From NCBI GenBank assembly GCA_022559985.1, contig JAFJTR010000001.1, positions 806,001 through 870,000 of the forward strand: a stretch of 64,000 nucleotides of DNA, read 5' to 3'. The stretch's first letter is position 1; the number at the start of each line of letters is the position of its first letter. The stretch comes from Parastagonospora avenae f. sp. tritici 18332-5 (Eukaryota > Ascomycota > Dothideomycetes > Pleosporales > Phaeosphaeriaceae). A program made the position numbers and the translations under genes. Positions 1 to 10,768 of this stretch are shown here, one piece after another. The notes below the pieces were generated by a model. The model saw nothing but the letters and a program-made list of their open reading frames with translations, searched no databases and had not been told where the DNA came from.

Positions 1-394
1 GGGAGATAGTGGTGTTGAGAGCTTGGGAATGGGGTATCTCACTCAATGTAACAGCCAGAATGACAGTGCACCTATCACAATTTGTTAGTCCTCAATTTTC
101 CAAGTTGAGAAGAAGTGCGTACCATAAGGAAAAAGCGATGAACAAGGAAGCCGGGCCACCGTTCATCAGACCTCGACCAATTTGCACATAGAGCGCCGTA
201 CCAATGGTTCCGCCAATACCGATGAGTTGAATATGGCGACCCTTGAGCTTCCGGTGCGTGTTATCGCCGACCTCTCGTACCGATCCCACAACGCTCGAGC
301 GGCGAGGATGAGCGCCATCGAACGTCTTTTCCTCATCGACACGAGCACCCTTGGCCTCGTACTGACCAAAGTCGTTGCCAGAAGAAGAAGCCAT
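1..394 (-). CDS. Amino-acid permease, 5' part only (runs off left edge)
   Basis: This is the N-terminal part of a plasma-membrane amino-acid/proton symporter of the fungal YAT/AAP family. The protein has a hydrophilic cytosolic N-terminus of about 50 residues, then the family signature HRKLKGRHIQLIGIGGTIGT, which begins the first membrane helix. I start it at 394 (MASSSGND); an in-frame Met 22 codons upstream (460) is less likely because homologues begin close to this point. Exon 1 is 394-123. A 51-nt intron (122-72, GTACGC...ATAG, branch CTAAC) leads to a 29-nt exon (71-43) reading CTVILAVTL, the expected continuation of the family. A new donor GTGAGA at 42 opens an intron that leaves the window. 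The N-terminal match is seen; the transport role is known for the family; the substrate cannot be told. Confidence 0.85.
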
Positions 395-2321
395 GATGGA
401 AGAGCTGTGAAGCGTCAAACGCTCGACAAGCTCAAAGTATAGTTTTGAGTAGAAGCGCAAAGAACTGCACCGCGAATTCCATGTGCCAGCAACCAGGACT
501 CAGCAAGAAATGTGAAGGTTGTATGCCACGCGAGAAAGCTTGACAGGCGATGAAGGTAAAAGGTGCGCGTGGGCGTTGTAGATAAACGGCTCCGGGGTCA
601 TCTCTAGCGTGTCAGCTCCAGGATGGACATCCGATCGCTTGAGCCTCCGCGAGTTTGCCCTTGGCCCCGAAAATTCGGAGGCGGCACTAGGCAGCCTAGA
701 TCAACTGCTCGGCATTCGTATGCAGTTCTTTTCCATCCCACATCGTGCTTGATCCGGCGCCAATTGCGCTTAAGCACAGCTGGTTGCGGTGGCGCTTATC
801 ATGCTTACTCTGCCTCGGCTGTCTACTGGAAGAGCAGTGGAGGCACTGCATACAGTGTAAGACCCAAGACTTTGGTGTGTGCCTCGAGCTAAGCTGGATA
901 AATTGTTGCTAGTTGCGTGGTGTTGCAAGGGTCGAGGGAGGTGATAGCGGCTGTTGGAACTTGCGCGGGGTACCATTTCGCCGCAACACCTCTGTGTTCC
1001 AGCCACTGTACATATCGCACCGTTTCTCGTGCCTATCAAGTCTGTCTACATAAACCATCATGTGAATACACCTATCGTTCAAAAAGCGCACAAGAACCCG
1101 CTATCGCTCGCAGCTCGCACAATCGGACACCCCGAAACTCTTGTGCCGTTCGAGAGAACGAAGGACCGCTCCCATCTCTTGTCACTTTCTTGGCCTCCAA
1201 GCTTCTCCAATGGCTGTCCCTGCAGTCGAATCCTGTTCGCAAAAAGCGCACTTGGCATGCTAGGCGGACGGGTGGGCTTCGATGGCTCCGCTCTCCGCCA
1301 CAGGCTTGTCTGCACCGCGTAGCACCCCTAGCTCGGTAAATCTTCAGCTCTCAATGTGCTGTCGCTTATCTAATGGGTCGAGGCCTGTCTGTGGCCGCGC
1401 AACGTGCAGAGTATCATCACCCCGCGGGGACAAATCTTGTGAGTGAGCGGCGCTTCTGACTGATGCTGGGTGGCTTCAGATGATGTGCTGATTGCCTGAT
1501 CGTCGGCCTTGAATTGCGTCTTCAAGCCCCTGTCTGCACCCAAGAATCAGCCCAGGCAATTCCCATCAGAAGAATTCCAAGCTTTGTAAAAGCATGTGCA
1601 AATGTACCCCACGCTCCGCTGACGCTTGGCTCATGTTCGCGAGAAGTTGGAAGCTTCAAGCGACATGCGCCTTGTGCATCTTGAAATTCCACTCTCTCAT
1701 CGCTCCAAGCTTCTCAAAGTTGGTGACCTCTTCACGACACGTTGTGGTTTGAATCTCGGCGAATTCGTCGTGCGAAACCTTTCAATTTATTCATCGTTGG
1801 CAAAGGTCCTTCTCGTGACAGCTGAAGAATACGCCGTCCGCGCAGTATGAAGCCACCGTTATTGGATAGTCTCAGAAACCCAATTCAAACAAATCAGAAG
1901 CCTAGGGAAGCTCCCACCATTCGATATAGGCACAAACGCTATCGATCCTACTTGTTTGCACATTCGAGGCCATTTACTAGTGGCCGCCACAGCTGAGTTG
2001 CAGAAAATCGGTCTTGAGCAAGTTTATGGCATGTTGTTTGCGCTGCTCCCACCTAGCATTTCGAGATCAAGTGTTCATGAATCGTCTAGCGCTAAGCTCA
2101 ATTAGACGTCACTGGTGCTGTTAATTTTTGTAAGTATGAGAGGCTATCCAATCTGGCACGTTTTACTTGGTGGTTGGTACGCACCAAAATTTGGAGAGCC
2201 ACCGCGTCCACGCGGCGTAAGCAATGCTAATAAGTCTGTTATTATCAATTATTGCATGTTACCAAATTATTGACATGATAGTAGTGTACAGGAGGTCGTT
2301 TGTGGATTGCATTCTCGCTTC
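395..2321. other. Intergenic region, no gene seen
   Basis: About 1.9 kb between the permease start and the 3' end of the next gene. The open frames here are short, lack family resemblance and overlap in opposing directions. The left part must hold the permease promoter. The stretch around 2100-2300 is locally AT-rich. I recognise no RNA gene or repeat. Confidence 0.5.
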
Positions 2322-4088
2322 TCACAAGGCAACAGTCACGCTTTCTGGCTGCTTTGCTCCACGCAACTTTCCGTTAATCGGCTTCCGCTTCATCGATGGA
2401 CTCTGCGAGAGATGCGGGACGTTAGATACTGCTGGGGCCTCTGGCAAGGTTTGGCCGAGCTCCTTGAGCGATACACTTGGGTCTGACACCTGCCCCAGCT
2501 CGTGTCTGAGTTTGTGCATGGTTGTGATCTCACCCAGCCATCGCTTTCCCGTCTTATGATCGAAGTGCACTGGCTGTACTGGCCCATCATATTCGGACAT
2601 ATCTTGCAGCGTGGGTGGGTGAATGATCGTGGTCTCCTTGCGCTCGAACCCATCAGCCGTGATGGTGGTGGGGTGCTCAATGATCTCAGGTTCTTTACGC
2701 CAGACGGCTTGCGATCCGGCAGGGAGCTCTGTGTGTTCTTGAACAATCTTCCAACGTCTATTGTGACCAGTTTGTGAAGGGATCTCGTCAGCGGAAATCT
2801 CGATTAGGCCTTGGCCATTAGGATTGGGTTTCCAATGTCGCGGTGGGAGGATCTCGAGGTCATATACAGGTTGTATACGATAGTAGTATTCGTAGTTGTG
2901 GATCTCGCGGAATATCTTGTGTTGGATGATCTCGTGTTCGTGCGGTTTGACAATTTCGTGTGTGACAGCTAAATTGGATCAGTAGATGTTTCTAGTCAAT
3001 AACCCATCGTATCGATCACCGAACATACCTTGCGCCCATTGGACATCCTTGTCTTCATCAACTGTGTTGCTTAGATCAACAACTCCACCAAGCAGCTGTT
3101 CAATTTCCCTCTCAATGTCGTCTTGTCCATCCACAGCAACTCTCGGATGATGCGGCGTTTTTCTCGGCCTGGTTGGCAACTGCTGGTGGACCATCAAATT
3201 ATCCGGCGGTGATCGTGGCTCTTCATCTTCGCTTTCCGAGCCTTGCGGTCTTCTTTTACCCCATTTTATCTGTGGCTCAGTGCGAGCGCTCTTCGCGGGC
3301 CAGTCCGCCTTCTTCCAGTGATTCCTCTCGTGGGCAGTTGCCTCCGTATGTGGGGAGATGCTATCTATGAGTCTACCTTTTGTGCGGTCCCCGGTACCCA
3401 GCGAGTATTTTCCAGTGGTCGCAGAGTGCATCGAGTTGATTCCAGAGGCAGTGGAGTATCTTCGGTTGACTCGTTCGCCCTGAGCCTCTTCAAGTACTGT
3501 GAAACCATTAACTTGGTTTTTCGTGAGAATGGCTGCCACCGCTTCATGCAGTACAGTGGACCGATCAATGTACATACCAGGTGCTGCTGGAAGGGGCTTT
3601 CGTTTCGAGACATCGAGCGAGGTTCTATAGCGGTCGATGTTTCGGTCGGCTACATCTTCCTCGTGTGGAGTATCGCTTTGACCAACTATCAGTCGCCTGT
3701 CGCCTCCCAACGTAGATTGTTCTTCTTGCGAATCGTGGACTGGAGTCAACGCGGGCAGGTACGCTTGATAATCGCTAGCGATTGAACTGTTAACTCCTTG
3801 GTGCTGCTGGGACTGCGCATCGTCGACAGCACTAACTTGTGCTCCGGAAGCGTTGCTCACGCGAGAGTCGTAGACTGAGCTCAGCGGCCGACTGCGACCA
3901 TGTTGTTGATTGCCTGCCTTGGAAGCCTCCGAAGACTTGCGAGAGCGCCTTTCATCGAGAGAAGTAGCCCGTCGATCGCTGCGAGACGACGGAGGTTGAG
4001 TCGCGTCAGGGTGATGTTGGTCGTAGCCTTCAGGGTGCGTAGCTCTCTTTTTGCTCGAGCTGCGAAAGACAGCCTTCAATTTCTGCAT
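2322..4088 (-). CDS. Conserved fungal protein with HExVKPHxHE module, function unknown
   Basis: I do not recognise a named function. Two exons give 568 residues: 4088-3029 and 2968-2322, with a 60-nt intron (GTATGT...TTTAG) splitting an Ala codon. The first 350 residues are polar and low in complexity (many Ser, Arg, Gln), starting MQKLKAVFRSSSKK, and look disordered. Just after the splice the protein becomes ordered-looking: HEIVKPHEHEIIQHKIFREI, then an aromatic run (YEYYYRIQPV) and LEILPPRHW. This block aligns without gaps to the N-terminus of the allergen-like protein encoded head-to-head at 5606-6734. The C-terminal 100 residues are again polar. It could be a stress-related or scaffold protein; that is a guess. 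Continuity of frame and conserved texture across the splice support a real gene. Confidence 0.75.
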
Positions 4089-5605
4089 TAGACGGTAGGG
4101 TGTGTTGATGATAACAAAATGGGGGCAGCGGGTTTACAGGGCAGCCAAAAGAGTAGAGGTCTATAGGTAGGAGAGTCGTCCTCGGATATCGGACACAGGT
4201 AGCGCAATTTAGGCACCTAGGTAAACGTACTTGTGAAAGTTTCGTGATGCCGACACGGAAGGCTGGACCCTATGACGCACTCAACAAACTGCCCCGGCCG
4301 CTGCTACGGACAACGCGAGGGGAAGGGGCAATTTCAGCAACCGAGCAGCATCTAGAAAGGCCCAAAGAATCCAGCCACGTAAGGACAGTGCTGTATGACA
4401 GGGCTCATGTTCTATGCTGAAGCTCGGGTTGTGGCACTTTCCCATGGCACTGCATGAGCTCTGTCCACCAACGGCACAAGTCTGATCATGACAGCGGCTC
4501 CCACAGGCTGATCTAGACTGTCTCCAACATGCACCTCCAGCCAAGCATCACGACTGGTGGCGCAGGGACGTGTTGTGCTTGTCCAAGGCATGCGTGGGGC
4601 AGCCAAATGACGTAAGAGAGTTGTGATGGGCTTTGGGATGCGCACCAAAACTGCCATAACAAAAGACAGATGTCCCTATACGGTGACGAGGAGGCCACAG
4701 GAGCGCATGTTTAAGTGGAGCCCAGGAGACGGGATGACGACAGGACTAGTGCATCTCTGCTGCGGGCGGCTCCATGCCGATCTCCTTAGCGTGCTGGATT
4801 GAGCACGATCTTCAAAGCATTGCTCTAGATGCAGCCATGTCCTCGAAAGCAGTAGAGCATTGCGTATTGTTGGCATGTGGCAGTCAAGTTTAGGATATCG
4901 GAGCGATGCTTGCAATCCTTCCTTTGCATTTACCCCAACCGCTGGAGTCACATTGAGGAAGGGCACGGACCCTCTTCGATCACGATCCTAGTGGCGATCT
5001 TTGTTACCTCTTTCATACACATCCCGCGGAACTGGAATTGTGCACAGCCATATTACCCGTTTCGCTTTGGTTTACAATGGATGCTATGACTGCATCGATC
5101 CATTCTTGCCTGTGCCATGGGTATAGGGAAGCCCAAAGCACACTAGCCCTATGCATGTAGCCCAATGACCCCACGTCAAGCGTACCGCTATGGTCTGGAT
5201 GTAGACAGTAGCTTGTAGCCGCTTCAAGGCTCCCTGACGTAAATCCGGCCTTGCCGTGGGCAAGCCCCTCGGGCCACTGCAGTGCGAGCGCGGTCCAGCC
5301 AGACGACGCCTCCGTCAACGGGCCAATGGTGATCCGGCTTGCAGCGAACAAGCCCAGCAGGATGTCAGGGCTAGCAGGTGAGAGCCCGTGGTGTAGGCGG
5401 GCGCAACAAACAAGAAATCGCCAACTAGTGCTGTCAATTATGTCGTCATGCCCTCAGTAAAGGAGCCCCTCCTGTATAAAGAGTTCACGGAGTAGCAATT
5501 CTAACAATCACATCAACTCACCATTCTCACAAATAACAAGATCTCAACTCCACAGTCTACCTCATAACCAACACATCAACCCAACAAACCAGCACATAGA
5601 TCAAC
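4089..5605. promoter_or_regulatory. Divergent intergenic region of the two KPH-module genes
   Basis: A 1.5-kb stretch between two genes transcribed away from each other. No convincing coding frame is present. The right end holds the promoter of the allergen-like gene: a CCCCT box (5466-5470), a TATAAA (5475-5480), then a C/A-rich leader rich in CAACA-type words. Elsewhere I see nothing definable. Confidence 0.5.
5466..5480 (+). promoter_or_regulatory. STRE-like CCCCT box and TATA box
   Basis: CCCCT at 5466-5470 is the stress-response element bound by Msn2/4-type factors, and TATAAA follows at 5475-5480. The start codon at 5606 lies about 125 bp downstream, behind a C/A-rich leader without G-rich structure. 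A TATA box plus STRE suits a strongly inducible stress gene. The motifs are seen; the regulation is inferred. Confidence 0.45.
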
Positions 5606-6734
5606 ATGGACAAGGTCAAGGCAGCTCTCACTGACTTCACTCACAAGTCTGGTCACCACGACACCACTGTCCATGAGGCTGTTGCCCCTGCTGTGGTCCA
5701 CGAGACCGTCAAGCCTCACCAGCATGAGGAGATCAACACTGCTGTAGACAAAGAGGTTCACCAGGATCACTACCACCGCACAGTCCAGCCCGTCCAAGAC
5801 CGCGAAGTTCTTCCCGAGACACACACCGCCAAGCTCGGTGCCGTTCAGCACCGCGAATTTGACCACCGTGACCATGATTCCACCAAGCGCAACCTTGTGC
5901 AGGAGCAGGCTCAGTTCAGGGACGAGAGGCGCGTTGAGGGCACCACACAGAGCCAGAGCGTAGCGCCCACCATTGGCGGCGAGCATGTCCACCACGTAGG
6001 TTTTGTCATTGCTCAATGTGCTATGGTCGTCATTAATATCCTCTTTTAGCACATCCACGAGACCATCCAGCCTGTCGTCAACAAGGAGGTTATCCAGCCC
6101 AACGTTGTCCACACCACTGTTCCCATCCACGAGGTTCACCACAACGCTGCTACCCACCATGAGACCACTGCTCTCCCTGCCATGACCATGGATCAGTTCA
6201 AGAATAAGGGTGGTGTCCTTAGCGGCCGCGAGGAGCGCTACGACGAATTTGAGGGTGTACCCAAGAACATCGGTGGTGGTACCGCCGGCGGTTTTGGTCA
6301 CATCCGTGATGGAGCTAACGCTTCCCACACTGGGTCCGAGCACCACAAGCACGGTGACTTGGACACCAAGCACCACGGCACTGGCGTTGCTGGCGCCGGT
6401 GTTGCTGGAACTGGCGCTGCCTCAGGCCTTGCTGGTTCCCACAGCCACAACACCACTGGTACTTCAGCCCATCACCCCAACTCGGGTTACGGCACTGACG
6501 GCCCAATCGGCTCCACCGGTCGTGAGGGTACATCTGCTTAAAACCCTTCGAGAAATATGAATTCTAACATGCACTCAGGTCACCACGACTCCACCAGCTC
6601 TTCCCACGGCAAGCCAAGCTTGATGGACAAGGTACGTTGCCGGCCCACAAGCAGTAAAGCCCATACTAACTCTTAAACAGCTCAATCCCAAGAAGGATGC
6701 TGATGGCGACGGCAAGGCTGGCTTCATGAAATAA
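5606..6734 (+). CDS. Allergen-like hydrophilic stress protein
   Basis: Four exons (5606-5995, 6050-6527, 6579-6631, 6681-6734) encode 324 residues. Introns are 54, 51 and 49 nt with standard ends and CTAAC branch sites. The protein is very hydrophilic and His-rich. The N-terminus carries HETVKPHQHEEI and DREVLPETH. A second related block (HIHETIQPVVNKEV, then VPIHEVHH) begins exactly at exon 2. Next comes LSGREERYDEFEG, a Gly/Ala/His-rich stretch, and the C-terminal signature KPSLMDKLNPKKDADGDG. This organisation matches a widespread Ascomycota family annotated 'allergen', with no established biochemical activity. The C-terminal signature lies wholly beyond an in-frame stop at 6539-6541, so the last two introns must be spliced to reach it. 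There is no signal peptide. A cytosolic hydrophilin-like stress role is inferred from composition. Confidence 0.85.
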
Positions 6735-6913
6735 GCGTATTGTGATACAAATTGTGTCACAGCATCTACATTGGGTAGATGATTCTCTTCACATTGACGA
6801 TGAAATGTTTGATACCATAGTAACGAAACATCAACATGACAACACAACATTATCCTCTTCCTGCTGTGAAACTTCTTTGCGATTGCTCATATAACAGCTG
6901 ATGAACACGTCCT

Positions 6914-7495
6914 TCATAGTTCTCGCTCAGCAATCGGAGACCACTGGTCGATAGGTTTGTCGGTAGGAATCAAAACTAGTCTACCTCCAATCCAGCCACC
7001 CAAATCACTCTGCCCGGTAAGGTTGACTCCGGCGCTATCTGCCAACTTCTCGATCTCAGCTAGTCCAATTGCGTCAACTGATGGGCAGTCATGGTAAAGC
7101 AGACTCAAATGCGGATTGTACTCTTTCGTCGCCCAATCAGCAGCCTCTTTTTCTCCGCCGTACCCCTCCACTTTCCGCCGACAAAGCACAGCTAGCTTCT
7201 TTAACCCTTCGGTCTTGTCGCATTTGATGTAAAGCTTTCGAAAAAACACGTCTTCGCTAGCCAGCTTTTCGAACCTGACATGAATACCGTCCCCTGATGA
7301 GATTTTCAGTGAATCTAGCCAGGCTTGAGGGTCGGAGGAATGTGTGGATGGCGATATCTCCGAAGTGATGGTGACGTGTGGCAGGAACCGGTGAACGGAT
7401 CCGAAGTGTGATGAGGTTTGATCAATGAGGGTGGGAAGTATGGAGTTGAGACCGTGCGATTTAGGCGGAAGAAGCCACAGAGATGAGCCCGGCAT
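6914..7495 (-). CDS. cpd1: 2',3'-cyclic-nucleotide 3'-phosphodiesterase
   Basis: A single-exon gene of 193 residues in the 2H phosphoesterase superfamily. It hydrolyses 2',3'-cyclic products, classically ADP-ribose 1'',2''-cyclic phosphate released during tRNA splicing. The two catalytic H-x-[ST]-x motifs are present: HVTI at residues 40-43 and HLSL at 129-132. The start SLWLLPP and length suit the Cpd1 family. I choose the ATG at 7495 (context CACAATGCC) over an in-frame one five codons upstream (7510), because family members start close to the SLWLLPP block. It is head-to-head with the patatin-like gene across about 320 bp. Confidence 0.9.
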   Translation of the reverse strand: MPGSSLWLLPPKSHGLNSILPTLIDQTSSHFGSVHRFLPHVTITSEISPSTHSSDPQAWLDSLKISSGDGIHVRFEKLASEDVFFRKLYIKCDKTEGLKKLAVLCRRKVEGYGGEKEAADWATKEYNPHLSLLYHDCPSVDAIGLAEIEKLADSAGVNLTGQSDLGGWIGGRLVLIPTDKPIDQWSPIAEREL

Positions 7496-7812
7496 TGTGA
7501 GGAAATGCAAGAGTTGATGTTAGAAAGCTCAACGATGCTCGCTCTCGTGTCCAGATGATGCTGCAATGTTGTGATTGGCTGCTGGCGCCACGTGTGGCCG
7601 ATCCTCGCACGTCCCTTCCCCACAGAACAGTCGTCCCATCTGACGTCGGCTGGCAGCTACCTCGCGACGCGTCCTGGCATGTGAAAGCCTGGCTCGCGAA
7701 TGCACCCAAATTTAGGGTCCCAGCACACATTCCCGAGCATGCAGCAACTAACGATGCAGCACATCACTTCGTTTCATCATCAGCAGCCAACCAGTGTCCG
7801 GACCGCATCATT
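7496..7812. promoter_or_regulatory. Shared divergent promoter, cpd1 / patatin-like gene
   Basis: A 317-bp stretch between two start codons facing away from each other, so it must serve both genes. I see no clear TATA box. The open frame across it on the plus strand only runs into the first exon of the patatin-like gene. Confidence 0.5.
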
Positions 7813-9735
7813 ATGGCAGGGCTCGCAAGGGACCTAGTCGAGGTTGCATGGTTCATCTACCTAATATTTACTTACTTTCAGCGAGTACGTTTCCTTCATT
7901 CCACCACAGTGCCCTAAAATGAGAGCTCAGGGTGTATGTGCGCAGTGCGTTAATGTGCTGCAGCGATTATGGCTATGGCTGTTTCAGCCGAGCAATAGGG
8001 ATTTGCTGCTCCAGCAATTGGCCAAAGTACGCATGTACGAGGAGTATGCGGCTGTATCGTTCACCCTCGACCAGTGCATGGAACACGACTATTGGTATGT
8101 ACATTTCCCTGTACGCCATTCCCTTACTTACACACCACAGGCGGCAGTCCCATGCAGACAAGCACTATGATCATCGCCTCATCCAGCGACGTCTCGAGGC
8201 CCTCTACGAGCTTCAATTAAGTGGCGATATCCTCGACTTGATCGACTACTTACGAAGCGGGCTCGTTCGCAACCTTGGAAATATCCTTGCACCCAAATTA
8301 TACAATCGCGCGTACAACGGCACGAAGGTGCTTATCGAAGATTATGTTACGCAGGTCGCGCACGGCATCGAATTTCTCTCGCACGCGCCTACCTCCGAGG
8401 ACGGTACAGCTTTGACAGCCCAGAGGAAGCTAGACGTTATACACGATATGAGGGGGAGCTTCGGCCGATCGGCATTAGTGCTCCAAGGAGGAGCCATTTT
8501 TGGTCTTTGTCACCTTGGTGTCGTGAAAGCACTGCTTCTTCGAGGACTTCTTCCACGGATAATTTCTGGGACCGCCACGGGCGCTATAATTGCAGCATTG
8601 GTCTGTGTCCACCCAGAGGATGAACTACTAGACGTCCTAAATGGTGGGGGAATCAACCTGGACGCCTTTGCAAACCGGAATAATGAAAACGGCAAGTGGT
8701 ACGAAACACTTAATCGACGCATCAAGCGACGGTGGAAGCTGGGGCACTTCCTTGACGTAGACGTCCTTGAAGAGCTGCTCAGATCAAATATTGGCGATAT
8801 CACCTTCGAACAGGCATACGAACGCACAAAGCGAGTTTTGAACATCACCGTCACTCCGAACGGCGGTGATAGCGGCGTACCAAACTTGTTGAACTACGTG
8901 ACCGCCCCCAATGTCGTATGTATACATTCTCTCGGATTACTCTAAACTAACTAACGTGCGCGAAAAGCTCATCTGGTCCGCTGCCCTCGCGTCGAATGCT
9001 ACGGCGTCCTCAACGCTTTATCATCAAGTAGTGCTCTACTCGAAAGACCACAATGACGAAATCGTGCCCTGGCCCCCAGCTCTAAATGCCACCTTCGGCC
9101 CCTGGACGCATGCCTATTATCGTGATCGCCAGTCACCTTTGCACCGTTTAGGCGAGCTTTTCAATGTGAACGACTGGATTGTCAGCCAAGCTCGACCATA
9201 CCTGGCTCCATTCCTGCGAAGTGATACGCATCATCCGCACCCTAGGCAGTTTGGGTGGTGGAGGTTGACGATGCCTGTTCTCCGATTAGTGATACTTGAG
9301 ATTCAGCATCGGTTGCATCAACTCGATCAGCTGGGCCTCTTAAGCCGATCCATCCGGCGGTTCCTCATCGACGAACGTGTGCCCGGCTCAAGTCTGACCA
9401 TTGTGCCCGAACTATCGCCCAGCGACTTCTTTAAACTCTTGGAAAACCCGACAAGGGAGGGAATTGACTATTGGATTTCCAAAGGAGAGCGAAGCGTATG
9501 GCCAGCTGTCACAGCCCTGAGAGTGAGGTTAGCCATCGAATTCGAGATAGAACGAGGATATCAGATGGTGAGGAGAAGGAAAAGGTCAGCAAAAAAGAAG
9601 ATGACAAACGGGATGCACGCACGTAGTAGTCAAGGCGGGGCGAGTTCGGCAACTGGCAACAATGCTGTGGCTAAGAGCACACAGCAACTGGATAGAAGAC
9701 AGAGAGCCAGCAGTGTAGGCGACGCTATCATGTAG
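7813..9735 (+). CDS. Patatin-like protein of the fungal TGL-related family, catalytic residues altered
   Basis: Four exons (7813-7884, 7931-8094, 8141-8915, 8968-9735) give 592 residues; introns are 46, 46 and 52 nt. A hydrophobic N-terminal segment (WFIYLIFTYF and nearby) suggests membrane or lipid-droplet attachment. The domain preceding patatin (YEEYAAVSFTLDQ, then RRLEALYELQ) and the patatin core follow. The oxyanion loop is recognisable (LQGGAIFG). The nucleophile elbow, normally G-x-S-x-G, reads GTATG: position three is Ala224 (codon 8574-8576). The usual D-G-[AG] site reads RDRQSPLHRLGEL, with no DG. Conserved family blocks after it include ELFNVNDWIVSQARPYL. Yeast relatives (Tgl3/4/5) are triacylglycerol lipases. 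Whether this one hydrolyses anything is doubtful. The C-terminus is basic and polar. Confidence 0.85.
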
Positions 9736-10076
9736 GGCCGCGTATAGTTCTGACCAGCCAATATCATTCACTCACAATGTGCGCCTCTCTCCACCGCTTC
9801 CGCCCTTGCTGGTCTACCAGTTTGTCGTCATTCTATCACCCCATGCAAACACTGTGCCTGCCTATCATCCCCACTACTCTCACCGCAGGCTCCAGGCAAA
9901 TACTCCCACGGCCCATTCTCGCCACTAATTCCTCCCCTCCAATATATATATACCCTCGCCTCCCCTCCCCTCCCCACACTAATCCTCTCCTCACCCACTC
10001 CAACTCCCAACAACTCTTCTCTTTCAACATCAACCAAAAACTTCTCTCTCGATCTAAGCTAAACACTTCTCTCATC
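9736..10076 (+). promoter_or_regulatory. Promoter and leader of the cysteine-rich secreted protein gene
   Basis: A TATATATATA run at 9943-9952 stands 125 bp before the start codon. It is followed by a long C/T-rich tract (about 9954-10005) and an A/C-rich leader ending ATCATG. A TATA box with a pyrimidine tract is common in highly expressed fungal genes; high expression here is inferred. Confidence 0.5.
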
Positions 10077-10611
10077 ATGAAGTTCATCTCCCTCCTTCTC
10101 GCCGCCACGGCCTCGGCCATGGTCGCAGCCACTCCTCTCGTGGCTCCCCAAGACACCTCGACTAACTACGCCAACGTCAACGCCGTCTTCGCCCGCGCCG
10201 ACTGCAAGAAACGCAGCGCTAACTTCGAAAAGTGCATGCGCAACTGGTTCTGTTGGATCAACCCTATCGACTGCCAGATCACGTGCCGCCGCGAGATGTG
10301 CAAGGCCCTCCAGGAGTGCCGTGACAATTGCCCAGCTGATTGTCCTCCTATGGCGGAGGCAGCTGTCGAGGTCGCTCCCGCCGAGCCCAAGGTCGAGGCC
10401 CGCGATGACTGCAAGAAGTGCAATGACTTCTACAATAAGTGCCGCGGTGTAAGTTGATACCTCTCTCATCTTTGCTTGAAGAAGTTTACTAATATTTTGA
10501 TAGTCTCCCTGGTGCTGGCTCAACCCTTACGGCTGCGACGTGTCGTGCCGCGCTGATACGTGCCGCAAGAACGGCAACGACTGCAAGAACAAGTGCGGTT
10601 ATTCGTGCTAG
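10077..10611 (+). CDS. Small secreted cysteine-rich protein with two tandem repeats
   Basis: Two exons (10077-10448, 10504-10611) encode 159 residues. Residues 1-18 form a typical signal peptide (MKFISLLLAATASAMVAA). After a short spacer come two homologous modules, residues 42-89 and 111-159, each beginning DCKK and sharing F/Y-x-K-C, a CW-[IL]-NP core and then C-x3-C-x4-C with further cysteines. Nine cysteines of module 1 align with nine of module 2, with one residue of length difference near the end; module 2 has one extra (CKKC), 19 in all. A Pro/Ala/Glu-rich linker (90-110) joins them. The 55-nt intron lies inside module 2 only, after KCRG. Size, secretion and cysteine density fit an effector-like or antimicrobial-type protein, but I recognise no named family. 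It is tail-to-tail with the beta-galactosidase gene. Confidence 0.85.
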
Positions 10612-10768
10612 CTGGCGGGCTAGATGGAGACAGATGTATCACATGGAAAGACCTAAGGGATCTAGATGATGGCAAGGAAATTCACGGAACACATGGCTAG
10701 ATGGATACATTGGATACTTCAGATAAAGTAGAGGATATAATTATTCATCAATACAAACTCTTGACTAC

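Noticed and set aside
5576..6376. 266-codon open frame antisense to the allergen-like gene
   Set aside because: It is rich in Val/Leu/Asp in the pattern expected of the reverse strand of a His/Thr/Val-rich gene, crosses that gene's intron, and matches no family.
10059..10523. 154-codon frame antisense to the cysteine-rich secreted protein
   Set aside because: It is a shadow of the plus-strand gene, whose signal peptide, cysteine spacing and splice are all coherent.
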